NCBI GenBank assembly: GCA_029834535.1
Contig: JAQMWT010000457.1
Span: 1 to 64,000, forward strand
DNA length: 64,000 nt
Source of the DNA: Chrysophaeum taylorii
Lineage: Eukaryota; Sar; Pelagophyceae; Pelagomonadales; Pelagomonadaceae
Direction: 5' to 3'
The notes below the pieces were generated by a model. The model searched no databases. It was given only the letters and a program-made list of their open reading frames with translations, and was not told the DNA's origin. Positions within the stretch are counted from its first letter, which is position 1; every line of letters starts with the position of its first letter. This document shows positions 1 to 9,600 of this stretch, piece by piece. A program made the position numbers and the translations under genes.

Positions 1-47
1 CTTTTGTCGTAGTTGTTGATCGTAGGAGCGTTTCAATCATCTTTGTA

Positions 48-476
48 CTAAACTGCTATCGCCAATTGGCAAGGGACTTTCCCGCCTGGAGTGACGACCG
101 TCGGCATTCTTCCGCGCAGGTTAACCGCAACCGAGCAGCGGATCGGTCGTGATCTCGCAAGAAGAAACAATTTTCCTTCGACAAACCTTCCCACAACTGA
201 CCACCCAAACAACTGCTCGTTCTCAGCCAAACCGTAACAGCGATGAAACACCTTGGGTCCCCATTTCATAGGCTTGACAAAACATAAACCCGTAGATTTG
301 AAGTTCGACCGGGCTGATTTGAAGGAAAGCGCGCGCGCAGCGTAAGCCATGCTCCTTCGCGCGTATTCTCCCGGAGCTGGGCGAATTTTGGTCGTAGGCA
401 TGGTCCACCCCCCACGGATAGCCAAGGCTACCGTCCGTTCCGGCGGCGGGCTTCGGAGATCTTTAATCGTGCTCAA
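48..476 (-). pseudogene. Pol fragment following the protease domain
   Basis: This 142-codon frame lies downstream of the retropepsin-like piece on the same strand. It contains a stretch of the kind 'CFVKPMKWGPKVF' and later 'CSVAVNLRGRMPTVVTPG'. That resembles the beta-rich segment in many LTR-element Pol proteins between protease and reverse transcriptase, with its pattern of valine-asparagine followed by threonine, glycine and lysine. No catalytic residues are expected here. The frame closes near the window edge, so continuity into reverse transcriptase cannot be checked. Homology is judged by pattern only. Confidence 0.35.
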
Positions 477-599
477 GCGAGCGTAAACTCGAGTCTTGAC
501 TAGGTCGAGACTCTTACGAAATGCATCGTGTTTGATGATTGTAAATCGGCACTGTTATCGGCCTCGATCGTAAATAGATCGAAGGTCACGATGGTGCAT

Positions 600-1456
600 C
601 GATTCGTTCATCCTTGAACTTAATCTTCTTGCGCCCGTAGACGACTTGGGTTCGATATAAACAAATTCGATCGTGGGGGTAGTCCACGACGGCTCCTAAA
701 ACTCGTATATCGCGCCCTCCCAACAGGAACAGATAGTTCGCATCGGCCACAATAGCGACAATGGGGGGCGGCGATGTTGTCGGCGAGGGCGACCCGAATC
801 GCGATCCAACGAAAGATTGTCGTCGTATTCAACCCTGATCCGTGCAGCTTGCGCTTAATCGGAAGTTCGCCTTCATCGAAAATCAACTGATCTTTGGCCA
901 ACTTTCTGACCATTTCTCGGCAAATATAAGAAACATCTGCCATTCCATCGACACCGATGGTCGTCGAGAATTTCGGTCCGTCCCGATTCCTGTAGATGTG
1001 ACAGGCCATAAACGTAAGAGTACCCGTATCTAAACAACGGAGGGTAATCAAATCATCTTCGATCGTCTTGCCATCTCGCGGCGTCAACGAAGTGTGAGCA
1101 CATCGGGCTCTGACTCGCTCATCTCCGGGGTTGGGCATCGATACCGCGGCTTGAGCTTTCGTATCATCTGTTGTTGGCGTCATCGACATAACGCTCGCGG
1201 CAGCCTCTTTATCTGGCGGCTTTCGCTCTTCCTCCAAGACAATCTCAAAGGGAATCAGTGCTGGTAGGGGATCCCGATCTTCGCTATTCTTGGAAGCAAA
1301 GGACCTCTCCCATAACTCATTCATTTCGTTTTTCCAGAACGCATCCGTAGATTCGTTCGTCGTTGGTTGATCATCGCCATCATCGGCGATAGGTTCCGTG
1401 TCGGCTGCGGCTTCGAGTCCGTGGCTGAGCGGTTGTTCTGGTGGCTTCTTTAGCAA
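600..1456 (-). pseudogene. Retropepsin-like Gag-Pol fragment with altered active site
   Basis: Codons from 1456 down encode an acidic linker, then a segment with the retropepsin layout: 'VDGMADVSYICREMVRKL', about 30 residues of strands, and, after a frameshift near 770, 'LFLLGGRDIRVLGAVVDYP' followed by 'DRICLY'. The 'LLGxDxLxxLGAVxDY' pattern is a hallmark of the C-terminal half of retroviral-type proteases. The flap and both halves are recognisable. The active-site triplet, normally D-T/S-G, reads D-G-M, so the protease is probably inactive. The frameshift separates the two halves, and the fragment is best read as a relic. Confidence 0.5.
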
Positions 1457-1983
1457 GAAGTTCCGAGTTCTCGTCCACCAATCCTGCAGGTTCCACGTTG
1501 GCTCGTCTTCGTCCCAATCCAGAACGCTGCTAATCTTCTTCTTAAGTCTATCCTTTTCTTCCGGCGGCGTGTCCGTGGCTCGATCCGTCGTGGCCGAAAC
1601 CGTTTCGGGGGGTCCGCAGGAAAAGATGGCGTCGTCCCCGACGTCAACTCTATCGTAAGATCGTCGTCTGCGTCACTCGCGATAATCATCGTCTCGTACG
1701 TCGAACGATCACACGAGCTATCACTGCAGAAATCCTTGTCTGGCTCACAGCCAGTTTGGTCGCCAAAGGTCGTCCCTGGAGGGTCCAAAGATAAGCCGAT
1801 GGCATCGAGGGCTTCCTCGTCAAAAACAAACGGTGCGTCGTCCGTGGGCGACTCGTCTAGTAACGTTATCGCGGACACTGGTTCGCAAGGTGTAGCTTCT
1901 TCATCTTCCGAGTCTGAATCGCCTTCCCGGTACCGTGGAGCTTCGAGGTCATCGCTCGAATCTTCGAGTTCATCGCTCAACAT
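1450..1983 (-). pseudogene. Acidic linker piece of the broken polyprotein
   Basis: This 177-codon frame is very rich in Asp, Glu and Ser at its N-terminal side and turns basic and Arg-rich at its end. Its central part (a 'LDAIGLSLDPP' stretch followed by Asp-rich sequence) resembles part of the piece at 2908-3300 ('LDAMSLPPDIQ'), which suggests an internal duplication. It overlaps the next downstream piece by 7 bp in another frame. No enzyme domain is seen. It is grouped with the retroelement by position and strand. Confidence 0.3.
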
Positions 1984-1987
1984 CTCC

Positions 1988-3300
1988 TCATAAATCTGTG
2001 CTAAAGACCGACGAAGACCGACGATCGGTCAGCACGTCGTTGGGTGGCTCGTCCATCGGCGGGCGAGCAAGATCTTCGAATGCGGCCGCAGCAAGAGCGT
2101 CGGCTGCGTCGTCGGTGCGGGTGTCCGTGTTCGGGTACACCATCACTCCTAATGGTAACTGTTGACCGCAAGGGGTCGTAAACGCGAGCGTAGCGCTCAA
2201 AAAACCCAAATTATATTGGTGTCGGCCTCCGTCGTATTCGTCGTCGCGCGATCGGCGTCGTCTGTGCCGGCGCGAACTTCGACTGGGGCACTTGTTATCT
2301 TTGTCTCTCTCTGGCGTCAGTTCGGCAGGTCCTATTACCTCTGGATCGTCCCTGTAGGCGACTGGTGCTCCCAAGCCTATCCGAACTGTCTCAATCGTCT
2401 CGTCTATCGAAACATCGACACATGCGTCGTCTTCTTGCCAAAACTCCGACCAAACGTAAATTAAATCTCCGTTGGCGAATAAATCCATGCCTCGGGGTAG
2501 GAATCGCACTTCTTTCCGCTCTGGCGGTTTCTTCCTCAGGAAACAGTGAGCTCGTATCCATACCGTCGATACGCTCATCTTCCTCGTATCCATGCTGATC
2601 GTCCCATCCAAATTCGATTCCGGGCGGCAGCTATACTCATCCCTCATGGTATGTTCGGGATCTTTCTTTATCACATAGCCATCATCATACGCAGGCTGAA
2701 AATGTTTGAACTCTTCGTTCGTGAGTAATACGCCAGGGCTTTCACTTAGCTCCAAAGGCAGTTCATGCGTTATAAGATTCTTCGTCTCTTCCGCTTTCGT
2801 ATTCATTTTCTCGGCCGTTTCACTCGGCCTATCATCCACTCCATCCCTCAGAATATCGGCAATCGCCCCGTCACTAAAAATGTCGGCACACGAAACGTCT
2901 GCCATCGTCAAAGGGAATAAAACATCTGCACAAACGTCTGCAAACGTCTGTAATCGGTTCGTCGGGGAGCCCTGCAAAAGAAGAAGGCGTCGTCCCCGAC
3001 AGGCGTCGTCCCCAACATCATATCTGTCAAGAAATGGCCACCAAAGGGCACGTGACGTTCGATGGGAGTGTAAACAGGTGCGCGCTTATCACTCGAGATA
3101 ATCCTCTGCGACGCATCGTCGATCGATCGTGGAGACGAAGTGTCATCCACCTGAATGTCCGGAGGTAGACTCATAGCATCGAGCGTAGCAGCGGCGGGTC
3201 CATTCCTTTGGGCGTCATCGGCTGCACGGGGCCCGTAAATCGGATTCACACACAACTCCGGCGCGTCGTCAAAACCAAGGGCTGTGTTAGCTGACGACAA
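1988..3300 (-). pseudogene. Middle part of the broken polyprotein, two frames
   Basis: Two overlapping frames (3300-2908 and 2977-1988) together read through a single frameshift near 2977. The first follows directly, in the same frame, after the TAG that ends the coiled-coil piece. The second has a short conserved-looking block ('FLPRGMDLFANGDLIYVW') and ends in a basic, Arg-rich tail. I do not recognise a named domain. The continuity of frame on both sides suggests one ancestral ORF. Confidence 0.3.
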
Positions 3301-3303
3301 ATC

Positions 3304-4113
3304 CTATCGTGCCACCAACGGTGACACCGGGTCAGAAGCGGTTGTTGGCTTCGGCCCGTAGTTTAACGACGTTTCGGTCAGATTCTCCGATCCTGTGGGG
3401 ATTTTGGTTTGGGTGAGCTCCTTCGACTTGGATTGCTCTTGCTCGTAGTTTAACGACGCTTCGGTCAACTCGGACGACTCGTCGTCGTCGTCGCGCGGCT
3501 TCCTAACTTTCGCTCGCGTTCTCACGGGCGGCGGTACCTCCGAGGGTCGGAATTCTCCCTCCGGACTGCTCGCTCGCCTCGAGCGACTTGGCGTACGCAA
3601 TTCATTCCTCTCGCGGGTCAACCATCGTACTTGCTCGTGTATTTTATCTAATCGAGCGTGTGCGTGCCGCATTTGCTCTTGCATTATTTTTATCTTCTTC
3701 TGGTGTAGCCATTCACGCCGTATCTCTTCTTCTTCTATCAGCTGAATGAGGATTTCTTGTGCGCGCTTATTTTCTCGGCGTATCTCGCGTAACTGGGCTT
3801 TGTAAATCCTTGCAACGTTCGGTGGTTCATCATCTCGCGCACGTTCTGGATGGGCTGCCGGTTGTCTCGCCGGGGGCGCCCTCGGCAGTTCATCGCCGGT
3901 GTAGTTTAGCTCTTCTTCCTCATCATCATCATCAGTATCATCATCATCGTCCCCCTCGCTCGTCTCATCCTGACGGCTTGGCGTTTCGTCATATCGCATC
4001 TGCTCGTCGGCAGCATCATCGTCTTCCATATCGGCTCTGGCTCGTTCTAATCGGCCGAGATCAGAGCGGGTCCAAAATGGTTGAGTCGTCGTCGTTCTCG
4101 TGAGCGGGTCCAA
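3304..4113 (-). CDS. Gag-like coiled-coil protein of the retroelement relic
   Basis: This 269-residue frame starts at an ATG at 4113 and ends at TAG 3304-3306. Residues about 35-60 are an acidic Asp/Glu run. Residues about 95-170 form a long charged coiled coil with regular leucine and isoleucine spacing. The C-terminus carries two related short units ('LTEASLNY' and 'LTETSLNY'), which suggests a small duplication. There is no zinc knuckle. It resembles the coiled-coil Gag region of algal LTR elements, but this is judged by composition and context only. The same frame continues beyond the stop, so readthrough or a nonsense mutation is possible. Confidence 0.35.
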   Translation of the reverse strand: MDPLTRTTTTQPFWTRSDLGRLERARADMEDDDAADEQMRYDETPSRQDETSEGDDDDDTDDDDEEEELNYTGDELPRAPPARQPAAHPERARDDEPPNVARIYKAQLREIRRENKRAQEILIQLIEEEEIRREWLHQKKIKIMQEQMRHAHARLDKIHEQVRWLTRERNELRTPSRSRRASSPEGEFRPSEVPPPVRTRAKVRKPRDDDDESSELTEASLNYEQEQSKSKELTQTKIPTGSENLTETSLNYGPKPTTASDPVSPLVAR

Positions 4114-4139
4114 AATGGTTGAGTCGTCGTCGTTCTCGT
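4064..4139. repeat. Tandem duplication, 38-bp unit x2
   Basis: Copy 1 is 4064-4101 and copy 2 is 4102-4139, identical by eye. The duplicated unit contains the start region of the gag-like frame, so the ATG exists in two tandem contexts. Confidence 0.85.
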
Positions 4140-4640
4140 GCTCCTTCGACTCTGGAACTTCTACTCGTCCACGACACGCGTAATATCGTCGTTGCGTGCG
4201 TCTTCCACCGACAAATCTACCAGTCCGGTGGGCGGCAGAATTCGTCTCTGCCCGGCAATCAATGCCTCAGTGAGTTGCGATCTCACTCCGCTCGCCTGCG
4301 GCAGCGGCGCCCGGGTTGCGCGTCGGCTAGCACCGAATCGCGCGTCGTCACTTCCGACGACTAACGTATCCGGCCGGGGAACTTCCCCACGGCAGTGGTC
4401 CTTCTGGAATTCCTTGTCGGCGCGCTTGATCAGGGTGCGCACGGCTTGTCCGGACCGTGTAGAGAATGCAAGATGCATTCGTTTGCTGCGACCGATATGG
4501 TCGCTCGAATCTCGTATTCCTCCACCACCTGTGGCGTAAGGAGAATTTAGGCCTACCTGGCGTGCCTTCGAATCCTGGCCCGCCGCTCGCGTCCGTGCCC
4601 TTGATGGAGTCACTGGACGGGATGGCCGTTCTCCCGCCAC

Positions 4641-5690
4641 ACAACCACAAACAACTTCCGTGCCTGGTCCTCACAACTTGAGAATCGGCTGTTGCTTTAT
4701 GATTAAGAACACTTGAATCACAGAAATCAGGGAAGATGATGTCATAGAGAAAACTGACATCATCAGAACGGAGTACGGTGCCCCTGATAAGGGGGGGCCC
4801 TAGAAGAGGGGTAAGCCTTACGTGGCGGGAGTTGCCGCCACAAACAGCCCGCGCCGACAACAAACAACAACAACCTACACGCACATCCCTCATGTCCACA
4901 CACAACGCACCAAAACCGTCAAGCACCCACGCGCCTCGCCCCTCCCCCCCCCCACTCTAAGCAGGTGACCTTTAACAACTTAAAGGAAAGCCACGGGCGA
5001 AAGCATTGCAGGCAAAACAGCACCCAACGAAAGCCAACGGACCCCAATTTGTTCATTACCTTTTTAGTTTGTTGTCTGAACCGCTCCTTTCTCGTCGTCA
5101 TGTGATTCGCCATAGTAATGTGATTCACCATATCAACGTTGAACGCACCCACGACATTCAATCCGGTTTCGGATGCAAATGCCTAAACCCGCTCTTGAAT
5201 ACGTCCGTCCTACCACCATGCAGCACGGGTCTCTCGACATTTCATCTCGCAGCATCTGCACCGCATGTGCCATTGCGTTGGCCATGCCCATATTGCTCTC
5301 TTTGGTATCGGAAACGATGCTTGTGAGGTCCAAGGCCGCAACGACCGCGCAGTGATCGAAATTTGGAGTCGGCTAATCCCCAAGCGCGAGTCCGACGTGG
5401 CTCGAATATCAGCATGTCGCACTTGTTCGCACCGCGGAGAAGTCTATGTCGTTAGAGCACCGCAGCGTGTGCCGGTCTGTGTAACGTGGCGCCCCGCGCA
5501 AGAAAGAAGCGGCAATTTGCAAAAAAAAAACGCAGAACCGTCCGCGTTTTCCTAACTACTAATCGACAGATTTTTGTCTGTTTGTTTGTTTGTTTGTTTG
5601 TCTGTTTGTTTGTTTGTTTGTTTGTCTGTCTGTCCCTCGATTTAGGGTAAGGATCATGTAGGCGCGAGAGTAAGGATCAGGTAGGCGCGA
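4641..5690. other. No gene recognised; possible LTR/leader and simple repeat
   Basis: Only short open frames are present. If the left element is an LTR retrotransposon, its 5' LTR and leader should lie here. I found no convincing primer-binding site or LTR boundary. Nine consecutive C lie near 4945. A (TTTG)n tract with TCTG variants runs from about 5577 to 5633. Confidence 0.4.
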
Positions 5691-6455
5691 GAGCCAGACA
5701 GTGATCCTCCAAGCCGTCTACGGCGACCTCGCAGACTATTTCCACGACCCGCGGCGGCTCTTGACAACCAACGGCATGCTGACTTTGATCGCGAGCTTAA
5801 TGTCTTCGCAACCTCGACCCGTCGCACGGCCACTGCAACGGTACCAGATACATGATCGATCGTGTCGTTGTCACCGAGGCTCCTCCAACCTGTATCGCTT
5901 AAGGCCCGCCTACGCCAAACGATCAACAAGAGCCAGGTCCAGACGCCCCGCGAGGTCGGCGTCCTCTTTCCCAAGCCCGTCTTCTGCCACGTCCAGCTCT
6001 ACGTGGCTCTCTGTCGATCGGCATCCCCAAGGATATACTCATCTGGGTCGACGACTCCACCCTACCCCACGTGCTGCGCAATACCGATAAGCCCCCTCCC
6101 GGCGTCTACACGCGCACTGTAGGTGAACTTACTGGGACCACGTGTACTTACTGGGGTTGGAGATTGGGACTAGGTGAGCTGAGTGACCAGGTGAACTTAC
6201 TGGGACCAAGTGAACTTACTGGGGTTTTTAGAGTGAACGCAAAGGCTAGCGGCGTGTACGGATCAAAGCAGCTTAGATTGGCGGAGGTGAGAGCGACGGG
6301 CTCGAAGGAGAGTGGGGTGAGTGGATGTGAGCACGAGTGGGCTTACGCCGAACTTACTGGGGTTAGAGATTGGGACTAGGTGAACTTACTGGGACCAGGT
6401 GAACTTACTGGGGTTAGAGATTGGGACTAGGTGAACTTACTGGCCTGCACTTGTT
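5691..6455 (+). mobile_element. Helitron helicase C-terminal remnant plus minisatellite, copy 1
   Basis: Conceptual reading across frames gives the PIF1/Helitron helicase C-terminus: 'VYGDLADYFHDPRRL', a CNGTR-type block, then 'QTINKSQVQTPREVGV' and 'VFCHVQLYVALCRS'. The last two correspond to motif VI ('TINKSQGQT...VFSHGQLYVALSR'). The copy is about 170 bp shorter than the copy at 36598, lacking the 'RAILTP' to 'SAD' part. From about 6120 to 6455 the sequence is a minisatellite built on 'GTGAACTTACTGGG' units. Frameshifts make it non-coding. Rep/HUH and the 5' end are not seen. Confidence 0.75.
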
Positions 6456-6913
6456 CAAACCTAACCAGAATCACTGACGCAACTGTTCGTCGAATCCAAG
6501 GCGCCAGGATGTTACCGCTATCTCGTAATATTTACACGGGCGGCTTCCTTCCAGCCCACCTTCCTACAAACGACGTTGTTGTTCCATCTTCCAGTTCAAG
6601 TCACTCCATCGCCTGCAGCAGCACCTGGCGCGTACTCCACTCTACGGGTGGATGCGGAATGCTGCTTTTCTTCCCCGGATTTCGGCTCGTTGTGTAGTCC
6701 TGTTCCCTAAAAGGCGGCGCATAGAGACGCGCGAAATGTCGCAAGATGGCAAACACCGGGCCGGCATGTACAATAATATTGCGCAGCAGCAGCGCGACCC
6801 CCCCCCGGCGGCGGCGGATAGGACAGAATAATGTCAACATCGATGCGACTCGCCAGGCGCAAATGCATAGGGACAACCAGGACCACGGACCGAGGGAGGG
6901 AGGCCTTAGTGAT
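6456..6913. other. Intergenic, nothing recognised
   Basis: There is no coding frame with recognisable content. The 3' end of the minus-strand ABM gene abuts the right side. Confidence 0.5.
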
Positions 6914-7318
6914 CTAGATAAAGCCAATGTCCGTGGCAACGTAAGAGTGTCCTTTGATGATCGGATTCATGTCGGCGAGCTTCTTGCGGAATTTTAGGAA
7001 AGGCTGAGAGGATTTATGGATCTTGAGGTAGGAGGTGTGCTTGTCCGCGTAGCGCTCGAGGAAGACGATCCTTCGGGGATCCGAGTCGCTCACTGCCGCC
7101 TCGTACGTCAACGTCCCGGGCTCGTTGTCGCGGCAGTGGTCAGCGACAGGCCGCCAATGACGAAGCGCGGTGTCGCGGTCGTCCTCGGACGCAAACTCGA
7201 TGTCGACGAGCAACACGAAGGCCGCCTTTTCGTTGTGTCGTTGCGCCCGGAGGTTGGCGAGAACCAAGCCGAGCACCACCCCGACAAGAAGAAAGAGCAG
7301 CGGCCCTCGTCGCATCAT
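6914..7318 (-). CDS. Membrane-anchored antibiotic-biosynthesis-monooxygenase (ABM) domain protein
   Basis: This 134-residue protein starts at the first of two adjacent ATGs (7316-7318). Residues 5-24 are a hydrophobic signal peptide or anchor. Residues about 34-115 match the ABM fold (PF03992-type): a 'FVLLVDIEF' strand, a helix, then 'PGTLTYEAAVSDSDP' and 'RIVFLERYADKHTSY', ending in 'HKSSQPFLKFRKKL'. Such small dimeric ferredoxin-like proteins act as quinol monooxygenases or heme- or quinone-handling enzymes; the substrate cannot be read from sequence. The N-terminal hydrophobic segment, absent from most soluble ABM proteins, implies export or membrane attachment. It is divergent from the metallophosphatase gene, with only 50 bp between the start codons, which suggests a shared promoter. 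Confidence 0.75.
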   Translation of the reverse strand: MMRRGPLLFLLVGVVLGLVLANLRAQRHNEKAAFVLLVDIEFASEDDRDTALRHWRPVADHCRDNEPGTLTYEAAVSDSDPRRIVFLERYADKHTSYLKIHKSSQPFLKFRKKLADMNPIIKGHSYVATDIGFI

Positions 7319-7368
7319 ACGGCCGAAGAAACGTCACATCATACTAGCCACCATGAATATATAGATCT
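7319..7368. promoter_or_regulatory. Short bidirectional promoter region
   Basis: The 50 bp separate two divergent start codons. An AT-rich 'ATATATAG' stretch lies about 10 bp before the plus-strand ATG. Transcription starts are not visible from sequence, so shared control is inferred from geometry. Confidence 0.4.
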
Positions 7369-9075
7369 ATGGGGGGGGGCGTTGGCTTCAAAAAGCTTCG
7401 AATCGTGCATCTGAACGATGTGTACACCCTCGAGCACCTGCCACGCGTAAAGAGCTTGGTCGCGTCGTTTCAGGACGACTCTATGACGCTCGTAAGCTGC
7501 GGCGGGGACTTTCTCGCGCCGTATGTGCTGTCGACGCTCGATCATGGGGCGGGGATGGTCGAAGTCTTAAATGCGATTCCCACGACCCACGCTATCCTCG
7601 GGAACCACGAGTGCGACGTGCCGCACGAGGCGCTCCTCGATCGGATAGACGAGTTCCGAGGGAAGTGGCTCAACTCGAATTTCCGCGCTCTCGGGTCGAG
7701 CATGCCCGAGTACGACATCGTCGAGATCAACGGCGCAAGAATTGGCATCGTGGGCGTGCTGTGCGACTATCCACAGTTGTATCGCGCCTCGTCATTCAAC
7801 GGCCTCGTGGACCAGATCCGCGATCCCGTGGCCGTCGCGACCGAGCTGGCCTCGGAGCTAAAGTCGCGCGAAAACTGCGACGCTATCATCGCGCTCACGC
7901 ACCTCGACTTCCCAGACGACCAGCGCCTCGCCCAAGGTGGCCAGGTCGCACTCATCCTCGGCGGTCACGACCACCAGATCTTGAACACGAAAGAGGGTGA
8001 CGTGCGGATCCTCAAGGCCGGCATGAACGCCGAGCAAGTCGCGATCGTCGAATGGACGTGCGGTCCCGGTTTAGTATTAGAAGAGAAGTCGGCTCGGATT
8101 GTCGAGGTCAAAGCCTATCCCGAAGATGCGGAGACGCGGCGGCTCGTCGATGCCCACATGCTCAAGGTCCGCGCCCTGGACAAGATGGTGCTGACGACGG
8201 TAAACGAGCTCAAGTCGGAACTGTTCGCGACGACGTCGCGATTGTCCTTGCCTCTGACGAGCGCCGAAAGTCGCCTCGGCGAGTGCTCGGTTGCGACGAT
8301 GCTCTGCTCGGTCCTGAAGTGGGAACTCGATGTCGATTGCTGCATTCTTGAGGCTGGTTCCGTGCGCGGCAACCAAACTTACGACGCGGCGTTCACTTTC
8401 GCGCACCTCAAGCAGGAGATGCCGTTTCTGAACGCAACAGGCATAGCCGCGATCGACGGGACAACCTTTGCGAAGATGATTCGCGAGTCTCGAGCGAAAC
8501 CAGGCCCGAATTTTCTCCACGTCGATGCCGATTGTATCGTCGTCGACGGCAACGTCCGAAAGGTCGACGGCTCGGAGATCAAACCGAGTAAGGTCTACTC
8601 GGTGGCCGTAGGCGTCGACTTGGGCTTTGGTTCGAGCGTCAACCAAACGATGATCCAGTACGCAAAAGACCAGCCCACGAGGATACCGTCGTTGGAGTCG
8701 GCAATTCCTGCGAAGACCGTCATTTTGACTTTTTTCGCGCAGCGCTTTTGGCGACGACTGCCCGCCTTCGACGAACTGTGCGAGGAAGACGCCATTACCT
8801 TCGACGACCTTCACGACGCCTTCGTCCATGCGTTCATGACCCACGAGTCGCAGGAGGACGTCGACGCGGCGAAACAGATGGTCAAGCAACTTATCGTCTC
8901 GTTTGACAAGGACAACGACGGCAAGATATCCAGGCTCGAATACGAGGCGATTTTCTCGCGGCATGCTCGTCGTCGGAATTATGCCAAGTGCGCCGTCCGA
9001 CGCAACTCGTGTAGTACCTTCTATCTCCGCCGAGACGCCTCCCTCATCCACGACGATGGCGACACGACGCCATAA
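7369..9075 (+). CDS. 5'-nucleotidase-like metallophosphatase with C-terminal EF-hand
   Basis: This 568-residue protein has an N-terminal calcineurin-like phosphoesterase domain. All di-metal site motifs are present: 'HLND' (14-17), 'GGDF' (45-48), 'GNHE' (78-81), His in 'THLD' (178) and 'GGHDH' (198-202). A 5'-nucleotidase C-terminal domain follows (about 270-450), as in the UshA/apyrase family that releases phosphate from nucleotides. Residues 513-524 form a canonical EF-hand loop (D-K-D-N-D-G-K-I-S-R-L-E). The preceding helices (about 455-500) may be a degenerate partner hand. There is no signal peptide, so a cytosolic location is likely; most relatives are secreted. Calcium control of the phosphatase is inferred from the fusion. 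The final 40 basic residues match nothing I know and could reflect a missed intron. Confidence 0.85.
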   Translation: MGGGVGFKKLRIVHLNDVYTLEHLPRVKSLVASFQDDSMTLVSCGGDFLAPYVLSTLDHGAGMVEVLNAIPTTHAILGNHECDVPHEALLDRIDEFRGKWLNSNFRALGSSMPEYDIVEINGARIGIVGVLCDYPQLYRASSFNGLVDQIRDPVAVATELASELKSRENCDAIIALTHLDFPDDQRLAQGGQVALILGGHDHQILNTKEGDVRILKAGMNAEQVAIVEWTCGPGLVLEEKSARIVEVKAYPEDAETRRLVDAHMLKVRALDKMVLTTVNELKSELFATTSRLSLPLTSAESRLGECSVATMLCSVLKWELDVDCCILEAGSVRGNQTYDAAFTFAHLKQEMPFLNATGIAAIDGTTFAKMIRESRAKPGPNFLHVDADCIVVDGNVRKVDGSEIKPSKVYSVAVGVDLGFGSSVNQTMIQYAKDQPTRIPSLESAIPAKTVILTFFAQRFWRRLPAFDELCEEDAITFDDLHDAFVHAFMTHESQEDVDAAKQMVKQLIVSFDKDNDGKISRLEYEAIFSRHARRRNYAKCAVRRNSCSTFYLRRDASLIHDDGDTTP

Positions 9076-9328
9076 AACACGCTTCGTGATGGGTGGTGGT
9101 GGTGGTGGTCAGTATCGTACCATGCCCCCACGGGCGCTCTAATTATATTAAATAAGCGTTGCGACGTGAGTTTTGGCGAGGAAGGGGATTTCAGCGCGGA
9201 GAGGGCGATCGGAATCGAGGGTCCTCGGAAGTGTTGGGGGTTGAGAGGCTTTGTTTTGGGTCTGTCTGTCTTTCCTGAGATCGTGTCAAGGAGAGGGGTC
9301 GGCGCTTTTTGTTTGTTGCGGTTATTTA
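9076..9328. other. 3' flank of metallophosphatase gene
   Basis: A (TGG)n stretch lies near 9094 and an AT-rich segment near 9143-9155, where polyadenylation could occur. No gene is seen. Confidence 0.4.
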
Positions 9329-9600
9329 CAACAAACTCCCAGGCTCAAAGAGCCGCCAGAATGGATGTATGAGCGCAGAGGGGAGCAAAGGAGGAGCAAA
9401 AACGAAAAAAAGTGGGGGCACAAGTAGGGAGGGACAAGTGAGGATATGGCAAAAGAGAGCAAAAAAAATGGGCAAGCAGGAGGATCGTTACAACAAGAAG
9501 GGTGACGACGCTAGAAGAGGTCAAAAGGAACACGAGACGAAGGAAAAGAAAATTAGCAGAGTAATGGCAGGCGTGGCTGTGAAGAATGAAAGACACGAGT
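9329..9600 (+). repeat. Dispersed purine-rich repeat with GGCTC hairpin head
   Basis: The unit begins with a short hairpin ('CCCAGGCTC' then 'GAGCC'), followed by 'ATGGATG' and an A/G-rich tail. Related units are at 34283 (+) and twice at 49050-49735 (-), where 'GGATGATCGCTCA' and a 'CCGCAGAGGA(A/C)GGCGA' block are also shared. It encodes only short basic peptides. The class is unknown; it may be a small non-autonomous element. Confidence 0.5.

Larger units (their letters stand above)
1..4640 (-). mobile_element. Decayed LTR-retrotransposon-like gag-pol, left part outside window
   Basis: A run of minus-strand open frames (4640 down to 48) reads as one broken polyprotein. In order it has a charged coiled-coil piece (4113-3304), acidic linker pieces (3300-1450), a retropepsin-like piece (about 1050-600) and a post-protease piece (476-48). 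Adjacent pieces are separated by an in-frame TAG (at 3304-3306) and by frameshifts near 2977, 1985 and 1453. The order coiled coil, linker, aspartic protease, then a small beta-rich segment matches Gag-Pol of Ty3/gypsy-like elements. Reverse transcriptase, RNase H and integrase would lie left of position 1. No LTR pair can be tested, because only one end is in the window. The family assignment is inference. Confidence 0.55.

Noticed and set aside
4560-4595. 'CCTTCGAATCCTGG' as a tRNA T-arm or a retroelement primer-binding site
   Set aside because: No matching acceptor stem, D-arm or TGG at the expected distance on either strand.
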